Assembly (NCBI GenBank): GCA_019314105.1 | Contig: JAFCZY010000235.1 | Location: 1-5,722, forward strand | Reading direction: 5' to 3' | Origin: Deltaproteobacteria bacterium | GTDB taxonomy: Bacteria; Desulfobacterota; Desulfobacteria; Desulfobacterales; Desulfobacteraceae | DNA: 5,722 bases | Shown: positions 1-5,722 of the stretch, in pieces | Numbering within the stretch: the first letter of the stretch is position 1 | Layout of the letters: each line of letters begins with the position of its first letter | Translations under genes and position numbers: made by a program | Notes under the pieces: model-generated | The model's database searches: none | What the model was told of the DNA's origin: nothing | The model's input: the letters and a program-made list of their open reading frames with translations, nothing else

Positions 1-1248
1 ATGGATCTGTCTTTCTATGATGGGCTCAAAGTCCTCCTGAAATTCACGGCCGGCTATCTGTACAAAGATACCAAGCGGGAAGGTTTCTCCCTCTTTGATG
101 CTGTCAACATCCGGTCCGTCCAGGATAACCTTTCCATCTTCAATATCACCGATACCAGCCATTTTTACAAGCTCGGTGCATTGGGTTTTACCCCCACCGC
201 ACTGGGCATATAAATCCGCGCCCCTTACCCGCTCGCCCTCATAAGCAGGGCCGAATGCACAGGGGATCTCAATATCGGAAACGAGGGTCTTAAGTCCACG
301 GACTTCCACTGATTTTGCACAGATGTCTTCATGGGCAACCGGAGCAACTACATGCTCGTAAGTACAGATACCCGTGGGAAGAATTTCGGTAATATCGGTG
401 TCGGCGATGTTGGGAAACCCCCAGTTGACACAACCGGCAGCAGCCACACCCCATTCGGTTCCAACGTCGCCCAGCGCATTGACAAATGCAAACACCCTTT
501 CTTTGTTGTACATGAGAATTTTCTTGTAATCACCGGGTTGAACACCACCAAAGGCCATGGCGACCCTGTTGGCAAATCCCAGTGCAAATACGGCTGATGA
601 AATATCCGGGCCGAAACAGGCGATTCGGGTACTCCAGCCAATCTGTACGCCGGCTTCAATCAACTGTTCAATAACGGTTGTTCCGTTGTGGTTTGCCGCA
701 CAGAACATGTAAAGACCTCTTTGCTGATAATCTTCAATGATCATTTTAGCGGTTTCTGCATCAGGCGCAGAACCGACTATTGCTGCAAAACCAGGAGCGG
801 TTCCATCAACAAATTCCACCCCTCTTTTCCTGAAGATGGTATCATCTGCAGCACCGGTCCAGATTTTTCCGTTTTCAATATCCGGATCTTCAGCATGGAG
901 ATAAAAATCAGGTTCATTCAGATACCTGAGTGCTTCTATGATCTCATAGGAGATAATTCCTGCCATGCCTGCATCCAGAAGAGGCCCAAGAAACGGAAGC
1001 CATGTTTTGTTTTTAACGTGCGGGGGAAGAAGTCCCCGGGCAATATCCAGAGGTTCCTGCAAATCTTCAAGGGTTTCAACCTTGATGCCAAAAAGTGAAT
1101 AGATTACCGGCAGAAAATATCCGGTATTGGGAAATCCGACTTTGGTATCCGCATCATAGGTTGCAAGTGCTTTGTTTAACGCCCCTTCGGCCTGTGAAAC
1201 TACTTTATAGCCACCCTGAATGGCAGCAAATGCTATTAATCTTGACAT
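1..1248 (-). CDS. acsB: Acetyl-CoA synthase (CO-methylating), bacterial type, 5' part only
   Basis: Acetyl-CoA synthase of the cytoplasmic CODH/ACS complex condenses a corrinoid-bound methyl group, CO and CoA into acetyl-CoA at a Ni-Ni-[4Fe-4S] A-cluster. I translated 416 codons with no stop; the frame leaves the window at base 1. Seen: an N-terminal domain (about residues 1-310) with NTGYFLPVIY near 41 and EIIEALRYL near 102, resembling Moorella AcsB, then FGPAYEGERVRGADLY at 332-347 and PLGIFVQIAGREFQEDFE at 391-408, matching the start of the central domain. Moorella AcsB is about 729 residues, so roughly 310 are missing, including all A-cluster cysteines. Archaeal CdhC lacks the N-terminal CODH-binding domain, so this is the bacterial form. 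The ATG at 1246-1248 follows AAGGAGG (1255-1261) by 6 nt. Extra cysteines occur at 330, 350 and 357; their role is unknown. It lies 67 bp downstream of cooS on the same strand, so it is probably co-transcribed. Family assignment is confident. Confidence 0.95.
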   Translation of the reverse strand, partial: MSRLIAFAAIQGGYKVVSQAEGALNKALATYDADTKVGFPNTGYFLPVIYSLFGIKVETLEDLQEPLDIARGLLPPHVKNKTWLPFLGPLLDAGMAGIISYEIIEALRYLNEPDFYLHAEDPDIENGKIWTGAADDTIFRKRGVEFVDGTAPGFAAIVGSAPDAETAKMIIEDYQQRGLYMFCAANHNGTTVIEQLIEAGVQIGWSTRIACFGPDISSAVFALGFANRVAMAFGGVQPGDYKKILMYNKERVFAFVNALGDVGTEWGVAAAGCVNWGFPNIADTDITEILPTGICTYEHVVAPVAHEDICAKSVEVRGLKTLVSDIEIPCAFGPAYEGERVRGADLYAQCGGGKTQCTELVKMAGIGDIEDGKVILDGPDVDSIKEGETFPLGIFVQIAGREFQEDFEPIIERQIH

Positions 1249-1254
1249 TCTCTT

Positions 1255-1261
1255 CCTCCTT
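1255..1261 (-). promoter_or_regulatory. Shine-Dalgarno site of acsB
   Basis: AAGGAGG on the minus strand, 6 nt before the ATG at 1246-1248. It supports separate translation initiation of acsB inside the 67-bp spacer after cooS and sets the acsB start. Confidence 0.8.
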
Positions 1262-1315
1262 CGTTGAGGATTTTATATTTAATAATACTTTTACAATTCA
1301 TAATTCTGATGATAC

Positions 1316-3328
1316 CTAAAGCGCCTGGCGCGCCGCAAAATCCATCATAACCCTGTCTCTTGCCTTGTCGATGCCGAGTTCTTTTCGTTTTTTATCAATA
1401 TGGGCAATCATGAGATGGGCATGCTTGATGGGATCCTGTTCAGTATCCCACATACCGCCATAAATATTTTCAAATTCTTTGCAGATATAATCACTGAACA
1501 CCGGCGCACCCGTTATGGGCAGGTTGCTGAAAACCGTATAAACTCCTGATGCGACAAAATAATGACCAATACTTATCGCTTTTTCACTCATCCATTCAGG
1601 AGCACTGCCTGCAACAGGCCAATCACTGATATCATTACCCAGGCCGCCGGCTTTCACCACTTCTGTTGCCGCCATGAGAATCCGGCTGTTATCCACACAG
1701 GAACCCAGGTGAAGAATAGGAGGAATCCCAACGGTTTCACAAACTTCAGAAAGTCCGGCACCAGCGTATACTGCTGCAGCCTCAGGTACAAGCAGACCTT
1801 CTGTGGCACATGCTATTGCCGTACATCCGGTTGTAAGAACAAGTACATCATTTTTGATCAGCTCTTTACAAATGGTGATATGATCACGGTTGTGTTTTGT
1901 CCTGGCATTGTTACATCCTACAACACCGGCAACACCTCTGACACGACCATTTATTATGTTGTCATTGAGGGTATAGTAAGTGCCGCGGAATGATCCGCCA
2001 AGATGATACTCTGTGGATTCAACACCAAAACCGGCTACAACCGGTTCTTTATGCTTTGGTATCATAATTTCTGCAGCACGGTTTTGAAAATTATCAATGG
2101 CTATTTTTATGATCCGTTCGGCATCTTCTGCCGCATGATGTTCGTCAAATTCGATGTGGATAGTCGTATCTTGCTCCATTCTGGCAATAGGATGGGTAGT
2201 GATTATCTTGGTATGAAAACAATTTGCAACATTGGCAATATTCTGCATGATGCACTGGATATCAACTACCATGGCATCGCATGCGCCGGTTATAATGGCA
2301 AGCTCCTGTTGCAGAAAATTACCGCAAATGGGTATGCCATGGCGCTGAAGCATTTCATTGGCTGTACAGCAAATTCCTGAAAGCTGGATTCCGTTAGCAC
2401 CTTTTGATTTGGCGTAATCAATTATTTCCTGTTTTTGTGAAATAGCAATAATCATTTCAGATAAAATAGGTTCATGGCCATGAATAATGATATTTACATG
2501 ATCTGCCTTCATGACACCAAGGTTGGCTTCAGACTGGAGGGGATAAGGAGTTCCAAAAAGAATATCCTGAAGATCGGTACCCAGCATGGACCCACCCCAT
2601 CCATCCGCAATGGCGGCACGGGTGCCCTGTTTCATCAGGTTTTTATAATCCTGATCAACGCCCATATGGGTACGGTGCATGATTTCTACGATTTCTCTGT
2701 CGATATTTCTGGGAATTACGCCCATTTTTTTCCAGAGTTCGTAACGGGCTTTGGGTGCTCTTTTCACGGTCAGGAGCTCGCCTTCCGACTTGCCCCACTG
2801 GGCCAATGCAATTTCTGCCGTCTCAAGTGCGATCTCGTCCATATCCCTGTCCAGCTCTTCTCCGTCCACCTCAACAGTGGTGGCAACATCAAGATATTTG
2901 GCAACTTCAAGAAGCTTGTCAAAATCTTTAATTTGATAATCTTCCGTCTCTTTTCGTGCCACAGACAAAAAGACTTCTGCAACGCCGCGGCCATGATCTG
3001 AATGTGCCGCAGCACCGGCTGCTATCATTCTGATAAAGTTTCTTGCTGCAATAGTATTGGCTGTTGCGCCGCAAAGACCTTTCCTCTCATCCTCACCTTC
3101 AATCCCGGCTTTGGGAAGAGGGAGACGACAGGGGCCCATGGAACAGTTTTTACAGCAGGTGCCCTGCACACCTATGGCACATTGTTTCATTGTAAGGGCT
3201 CTGTCAAAAATTGTTTCAACCCCAAGTTCATGGGATCGGGCTATCATTTCCTGTGATGCTACATCTATGGAAGATGCAATTGGATCAGCTAATTTCGGAG
3301 CTTTCACTTTTTTCTTTTCTTCTGCCAT
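1316..3328 (-). CDS. cooS: Anaerobic Ni-Fe carbon monoxide dehydrogenase catalytic subunit (CODH of CODH/ACS; also acsA)
   Basis: Interconverts CO2 and CO at a Ni-4Fe-4S C-cluster and in this operon should pass CO to AcsB. Complete, 670 residues, near the family's usual 630-675. Seen: Cys50 and Cys58 fit the D-cluster pair; Cys59, Cys62, Cys67 and Cys86 fit the B-cluster. C-cluster ligands by spacing against known CODHs are the HGH motif (His283/His285), Cys321 in GICCTANE, Cys359, Cys472 in VGCNNA, Cys502 in TTGCTA and Cys544 in LGSCVDNSR. All expected ligands are present, so it should be active. The gap between the last two B-cluster cysteines is 18 residues, against 13 in the Carboxydothermus and Moorella enzymes as I recall them. 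The first 15 residues are Lys/Glu-rich and poorly conserved in type. ATG at 3326-3328 follows AGGAGG (3337-3342) by 8 nt. Neighbours acsD (55 bp upstream) and acsB (67 bp downstream) point to the ACS-linked type (AcsA), not a stand-alone CooS. Confidence 0.97.
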   Translation of the reverse strand: MAEEKKKVKAPKLADPIASSIDVASQEMIARSHELGVETIFDRALTMKQCAIGVQGTCCKNCSMGPCRLPLPKAGIEGEDERKGLCGATANTIAARNFIRMIAAGAAAHSDHGRGVAEVFLSVARKETEDYQIKDFDKLLEVAKYLDVATTVEVDGEELDRDMDEIALETAEIALAQWGKSEGELLTVKRAPKARYELWKKMGVIPRNIDREIVEIMHRTHMGVDQDYKNLMKQGTRAAIADGWGGSMLGTDLQDILFGTPYPLQSEANLGVMKADHVNIIIHGHEPILSEMIIAISQKQEIIDYAKSKGANGIQLSGICCTANEMLQRHGIPICGNFLQQELAIITGACDAMVVDIQCIMQNIANVANCFHTKIITTHPIARMEQDTTIHIEFDEHHAAEDAERIIKIAIDNFQNRAAEIMIPKHKEPVVAGFGVESTEYHLGGSFRGTYYTLNDNIINGRVRGVAGVVGCNNARTKHNRDHITICKELIKNDVLVLTTGCTAIACATEGLLVPEAAAVYAGAGLSEVCETVGIPPILHLGSCVDNSRILMAATEVVKAGGLGNDISDWPVAGSAPEWMSEKAISIGHYFVASGVYTVFSNLPITGAPVFSDYICKEFENIYGGMWDTEQDPIKHAHLMIAHIDKKRKELGIDKARDRVMMDFAARQAL

Positions 3329-3383
3329 TAGAGGTTCCTCCTCATATTATTATGTTACTAAATTTATAATTTAAACTACTGCA

Positions 3384-4946
3384 TTATCTTTTGACCTTCT
3401 TAAATTTAGACAGGCTGGATCTCTGGGTCTTGGCTGCTGTCATGGTCACTTTTTTATCTTTTGCAGGCGTAGCCTTTGCCGCTCTTTCTTCCTGCTCTTT
3501 TGCTCTCTTCAGCCTTAAGGCTTCTGCTTCGTTTTCACGTTTTGCAGCAGCATCTTTTTCGGCCTGTTTTTCCGCTTCAATTTTGGCTTTTGCATCAGCT
3601 TCTGCCTTGGCTTTAGCATCGGCTTCTGCCTTTGCCTTTGCTTCAACCTCAGCTTTTGCTTTGGCGTCGGCATCGGCTTTTGCTTTGGCCTCCGTTTCTG
3701 CCTTGGCTTTGGCTTCAGCTTCCGGATCTGCTGTCGGTGCTGCCGGTGCTTCTTCTTTAGGAGCCGGAGCCGCTTTTGTTTCTTCCTTTTTAGGTGCCGA
3801 GGCAGCCGCTTTAGGTGCTTCTTTTTTAGCAGGAGCGGCTTTTTTAGCAGGAGCGGCTTTCTTTTTTTCTTCTTCAATGGTCAGGTCAGCCTCAGGAGCG
3901 AGAGCTGCGAAATCAATCTCCACATCATCCAGGCGTTTTTCAATGGCAGGTACATCCATGGCAAGGCGTTTTTCAATGGCAGGTACATCCATGGCAGACC
4001 CGCCATCAGAAATAAGATCAATAAATGCCTTTGCAAGTTTAATGGACTCGGGATGACGCATTATCAGTATGCTGGAACCTGAAAGCAGGTAGGATACCGC
4101 ACCAACAGCTTCCATAAGAATGGCCCGTTTTTCAGGATCACCCAGTTCAGGCGCATCTTCAACGGCCTGTTTTGCTTCTTTGCATTTCCAGACTTCATTT
4201 CCAAGATTGTTGATCATTGGGTTTTGGAGTTTATCATCCCCCTGGGTCATGGCAGCTTGTGACAGACGTTCCATAACAGAGTAGGAATACTCAAGCCCAT
4301 AGCCAAGGCCTCCTGTGGTGGGATCAACAATGACTTTATCCAAAGGCATACCAAGGTTTTCAAGAAGAATATTGACCTGTTTGGCAAGGTTGACATCAAT
4401 GGGAGAAGAGGAAATAATCGTGTGGCCATATCCCATGGCAGCCGCACCAATACCTTTGTGGTTCTTTTCTTCAACAGGGCCGATGATCAGGTTTTCACCT
4501 TCACATACCTCACAGATTTTTTTTAAGACTTCTTCATCTTTGGCAGGAACTGCACATCCCCAGATAATCAGAGGGACATTGATGGCTCTCAGGACGTTCT
4601 TTACCGTTGCCGCTGCTTCATCCGGGCCTGCATCCTTGTCATTGGGGTCAATACTTTTTAATTGCAGAACAATGGCTTGTGCGCCATAGTCGTCCACGCA
4701 TTTTTTTGCCCAAGCTGCCGGATCAGACAAAACGTCTTTAAATGGTGCCATGGCTGCTTCTGCCCAGTCTTCAGGTTCCATATCCCAGATTTCCATTGCA
4801 ATAATGGGTTTGTTGGGCATTTTTCCTTCAAACTGGTAAAACGGATAACTGGTTTGTCCGCCGACGGTAAGGGCAGTATCACCTTTTCCTATGGTGATGC
4901 CTTTGATACTGCCGGCATAAGTTTCTTTGGTTATTTCAAATCCCAC
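3384..4946 (-). CDS. acsD: Acetyl-CoA decarbonylase/synthase delta subunit (small corrinoid Fe-S protein subunit) with long Ala/Lys/Glu tail
   Basis: The small subunit of the corrinoid iron-sulfur protein pairs with the large subunit (AcsC/CdhE) to hold the cobamide that carries the methyl group from methyl-tetrahydrofolate to AcsB. Seen: residues 1-315 form a CdhD-type TIM-barrel core, with GGQTSYPFYQFEG at 29-41, IAMEIWDMEPEDW at 49-61, LIIWGCAVP at 126-134, VDPTTGGLGYGLEYSYSVMERL at about 207-228 and SSILIMRHPES near 291-301. No Fe-S cysteine motif is present, as expected for this subunit. The protein is 520 residues against about 320 for Moorella AcsD as I recall it. The excess begins with a perfect tandem 11-residue duplication (318-339), then a low-complexity tail (340-520) with PAKKA-type repeats, six octapeptides (410-457) and a basic end (SKFKKVKR). 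The start is GTG at 4944-4946; an in-frame stop lies just upstream and the first ATG is only at codon 43. Probably the first gene of the operon. Core assignment is firm; the tail's role is unknown. Confidence 0.93.
   Translation of the reverse strand: MGFEITKETYAGSIKGITIGKGDTALTVGGQTSYPFYQFEGKMPNKPIIAMEIWDMEPEDWAEAAMAPFKDVLSDPAAWAKKCVDDYGAQAIVLQLKSIDPNDKDAGPDEAAATVKNVLRAINVPLIIWGCAVPAKDEEVLKKICEVCEGENLIIGPVEEKNHKGIGAAAMGYGHTIISSSPIDVNLAKQVNILLENLGMPLDKVIVDPTTGGLGYGLEYSYSVMERLSQAAMTQGDDKLQNPMINNLGNEVWKCKEAKQAVEDAPELGDPEKRAILMEAVGAVSYLLSGSSILIMRHPESIKLAKAFIDLISDGGSAMDVPAIEKRLAMDVPAIEKRLDDVEIDFAALAPEADLTIEEEKKKAAPAKKAAPAKKEAPKAAASAPKKEETKAAPAPKEEAPAAPTADPEAEAKAKAETEAKAKADADAKAKAEVEAKAKAEADAKAKAEADAKAKIEAEKQAEKDAAAKRENEAEALRLKRAKEQEERAAKATPAKDKKVTMTAAKTQRSSLSKFKKVKR
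3576..3719. repeat. Six 24-bp repeats encoding an Ala/Lys/acidic octapeptide in the acsD tail
   Basis: Residues 410-457 consist of six octads of form x-(E/D)-A-K-A-K-(A/I)-(E/D): AEAKAKAE, TEAKAKAD, ADAKAKAE, VEAKAKAE, ADAKAKAE, ADAKAKIE. The DNA copies are similar but differ at many synonymous positions, so this array is older than the 33-bp duplication. A degenerate seventh unit (AEKQAEKD) follows. Confidence 0.93.
3823..3858. repeat. Perfect 18-bp tandem repeat in the acsD tail
   Basis: The unit TTTTTAGCAGGAGCGGCT (plus strand) occurs twice back to back. It encodes the repeated KAAPAK motif around residues 363-374, at the start of the Ala/Pro/Lys-rich part of the tail. Confidence 0.9.
3931..3996. 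repeat. Perfect 33-bp in-frame tandem duplication in acsD
   Basis: Bases 3931-3963 and 3964-3996 are identical. They encode AMDVPAIEKRL twice (residues 318-328 and 329-339), at the junction between the corrinoid-protein core and the low-complexity tail. The complete absence of synonymous differences suggests a recent duplication. Confidence 0.97.
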
Positions 4947-4957
4947 TTTTACCTCCT
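4944..4957 (-). promoter_or_regulatory. Shine-Dalgarno site and GTG start of acsD
   Basis: On the minus strand AGGAGGT (4951-4957) sits four bases before GTG (4944-4946). The in-frame triplet at 4956-4958 reads TAG, so the coding frame cannot extend further upstream. The site therefore fixes GTG as the start despite the non-ATG codon. Confidence 0.85.
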
Positions 4958-4969
4958 AAGATTAAAGAT

Positions 4970-5214
4970 AGTTATGAATTGGGGGGGGTTAAGATTAAAC
5001 TGACAGGATGTTATCAGAAAAGGACAAATAGATAATGAAACAGCTAAATCAAACTCAGGTAACACCAACTTGAAATATCTTCCCATTTAAGTGCCCTTAT
5101 CATTTCTTAATTTGTTGATAACAGGATATGACTTATAATTTATATGGTTTTTTGTCAATAGAGGAGTAAATTTAATGATTTTTCCGCTCAATCATCAAAC
5201 CCCCCAATATAACT
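4970..5214. repeat. Imperfect inverted repeat flanking the acs promoter region
   Basis: The left arm (4970-4990) reads AGTTAT, GA, ATTGGGGGG, GG, TT. The complement of the right arm (5198-5214) reads AGTTATATTGGGGGGTT. The arms agree at 17 positions, with two 2-nt insertions in the left arm. They enclose about 207 bp containing the candidate acs promoter. Nested inside is an 8-bp inverted pair, TGTTATCA (5009-5016) and TGATAACA (5116-5123). It could be a small fold-back element, a structured leader component or chance. Confidence 0.4.
5132..5158 (-). promoter_or_regulatory. Candidate sigma-70 promoter for the acs operon
   Basis: On the minus strand a perfect TTGACA (5153-5158) is followed after 15 nt by TATAAG (5132-5137), five of six matches to the -10 consensus. 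The 15-nt spacer is shorter than the ideal 17. Transcription would begin near 5125, giving a leader of about 180 nt before the acsD GTG. The placement upstream of the first operon gene fits. The same bases read on the plus strand contain TATAAT (5134-5139) with only a poor -35 (TTGTTG, 16-nt spacer), so I favour the minus-strand reading. Confidence 0.5.
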
Positions 5215-5258
5215 GAGATTCCGTGAAGGTTGCCTACAATGTGGTATGTCGCTGAATA

Positions 5259-5277
5259 GAATTTAATTAATAAATTC
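5259..5277. promoter_or_regulatory. Perfect inverted repeat, possible operator
   Basis: GAATTTAATTAATAAATTC is a perfect dyad with 7-bp arms and a 5-bp centre. It is centred about 165 bp upstream of the fhs start and about 110 bp upstream of the candidate acs -35. The size suits a dimeric regulator, but the region is very AT-rich, so chance is a real alternative. I recognise no known regulator consensus. Confidence 0.35.
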
Positions 5278-5432
5278 AAATCGTATGAACGAAAAAAGTT
5301 GATTTTTTTTATTTTATTTAATAGGTAGATGATGCAAATAGAATTTTTGTGACCAAAATGTATATATTTGGCTTCATCAGTATTTTTTTTAACGACTCAT
5401 TTTTCGAGTCAATAGCAACTAAGGAGTAAACC

Positions 5433-5722
5433 ATGGCGTTAGATCCAACCAAACACCTAGACTGGGAAATTGCAGAAGATGCAGAGAAAACAATGCTCAC
5501 TATTTATGAAATCGGTGAAAAACTGGGACTTACCAAAGAAGAACTTCTTCCCCAGGGTCACTATATTGCTAAAATAGATTTCAGAGCCGTACTTGACCGT
5601 CTTAAAGATAAGCCGGACGGGAAATACATCAATGTGACCGCTGTCACACCAACCCCCCTTGGTGAAGGTAAATCAACCTCGGCAATGGGACTTGTCCAGG
5701 GTCTGGGCAAAATCGGCAAAAA
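5433..5722 (+). CDS. fhs: Formate-tetrahydrofolate ligase (10-formyl-THF synthetase), 5' part only
   Basis: ATP-dependent ligase joining formate to tetrahydrofolate, the first tetrahydrofolate step of the Wood-Ljungdahl methyl branch; cytoplasmic. The 96 codons in the window cover the N-terminus of a protein usually about 555-590 residues long. Seen: an N-terminal helix region, GHYIAKIDFRAVLDRL at 42-57, PDGKYINVTAVTPTPLGEGK at 61-80, and the P-loop TPLGEGKST (74-82) typical of this family, followed by GLVQGLGKIGK. The ATG at 5433-5435 follows AAGGAG (5421-5426) by 6 nt. It is divergent from the acs genes across a 486-bp gap, so the methyl-branch entry enzyme and the acetyl-CoA-forming enzymes could be co-controlled from one regulatory region. 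No internal anomaly is seen in the part present. Confidence 0.96.
   Translation, partial: MALDPTKHLDWEIAEDAEKTMLTIYEIGEKLGLTKEELLPQGHYIAKIDFRAVLDRLKDKPDGKYINVTAVTPTPLGEGKSTSAMGLVQGLGKIGK

Larger units (their letters stand above)
4947..5432. other. Divergent intergenic regulatory region between acsD and fhs
   Basis: A 486-bp AT-rich stretch with no convincing protein gene. It holds the acsD ribosome site, an 8-G run (4981-4988), the candidate acs promoter (5132-5158), a perfect 7-5-7 dyad (5259-5277), an imperfect inverted repeat (4970-4990 with 5198-5214) and the fhs ribosome site. T-rich runs lie at 5303-5310 and 5383-5390. I could not assign an fhs promoter: TATATA at 5361-5366 lacks a good -35 at the right distance. 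No GC-rich hairpin followed by a T run is present, so no terminator is called, as expected between divergent genes. Confidence 0.7.

Noticed and set aside
688..1098. 136-codon plus-strand ORF opposite acsB
   Set aside because: Antisense to a confidently identified acetyl-CoA synthase frame with family motifs on both sides; no family resemblance of its own.
2003..3001. Plus-strand ORFs of 125 and 175 codons opposite cooS
   Set aside because: Shadows of the CO dehydrogenase gene, whose metal-ligand motifs span exactly this stretch.
3331..3342. GAGG/CCTC mini-hairpin around the cooS Shine-Dalgarno site as a translation switch
   Set aside because: The stem is only 4 bp and is expected by chance next to an AGGAGG motif.
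3515..3877. 120-codon minus-strand ORF rich in Lys/Leu/Arg/Gln inside acsD
   Set aside because: A shifted-frame reading of the same repeat tail; low complexity keeps the alternate frame open.
3391..4056. 221-codon plus-strand ORF rich in Ala/Ser/Phe opposite acsD
   Set aside because: It is the antisense image of the Ala/Lys/Glu repeat tail, has no recognisable family or ribosome site, and lies opposite a clear gene.
5347..5366. TGTGA half-site and TATATA considered as a CRP/FNR-type site or fhs promoter
   Set aside because: There is no matching second half-site, and no acceptable -35 at 16-18 nt from TATATA.
5394..5410. GACTC/GAGTC hairpin just upstream of fhs, considered as a terminator or riboswitch element
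   Set aside because: The stem is only 5 bp with a 7-nt loop, no T run follows on the plus strand, and A bases follow it on the minus strand.
5318..5500. 60-codon minus-strand ORF overlapping the fhs start
   Set aside because: It overlaps the fhs start and its ribosome site, has no recognisable family and crosses AT-rich regulatory DNA.

Overview
The window carries part of a bacterial Wood-Ljungdahl (reductive acetyl-CoA) gene cluster. Three genes on the minus strand read, in transcription order, as the small corrinoid iron-sulfur protein subunit (acsD/cdhD type, 3384-4946), the nickel CO dehydrogenase catalytic subunit (cooS/acsA, 1316-3328) and the start of acetyl-CoA synthase (acsB, from 1248 off the left edge). 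On the plus strand, facing away from them, formate-tetrahydrofolate ligase (fhs) begins at 5433 and runs off the right edge. The acetyl-CoA synthase has the bacterial layout, with the N-terminal CODH-binding domain that archaeal CdhC lacks. Together with the moderate base composition and the look of the proteins, this suggests an anaerobic autotroph or complete oxidiser. A Desulfobacterium/Desulfobacula-like sulfate reducer is my best guess, made from memory of family sequences and not from a search.

How the genes work together: fhs activates formate on tetrahydrofolate, the entry to the methyl branch. The corrinoid protein (AcsD plus a large subunit not in this window) carries the methyl group. 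CooS reduces CO2 to CO, and AcsB joins methyl, CO and CoA into acetyl-CoA. In an organism that oxidises acetate all of these steps can run backwards. The gaps of 55 and 67 bp between the minus-strand genes, each holding a strong Shine-Dalgarno site, fit one operon. acsC, acsE and the other partners are not visible and may lie past the left edge.

Region by region: 1-1248 acsB 5' part; 1249-1315 short spacer; 1316-3328 cooS; 3329-3383 short spacer; 3384-4946 acsD; 4947-5432 a 486-bp AT-rich divergent regulatory region with a plausible promoter for the acs operon, a perfect 7-5-7 dyad and an imperfect inverted repeat; 5433-5722 fhs 5' part.

Most of the window is well-known metabolism. The unusual item is acsD: a normal-looking core of about 315 residues is followed by a perfect 11-residue tandem duplication and a roughly 180-residue Ala/Lys/Glu tail. 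The tail contains six copies of an octapeptide and ends in a strongly basic stretch. I see no sign of a wholly new multi-gene system.
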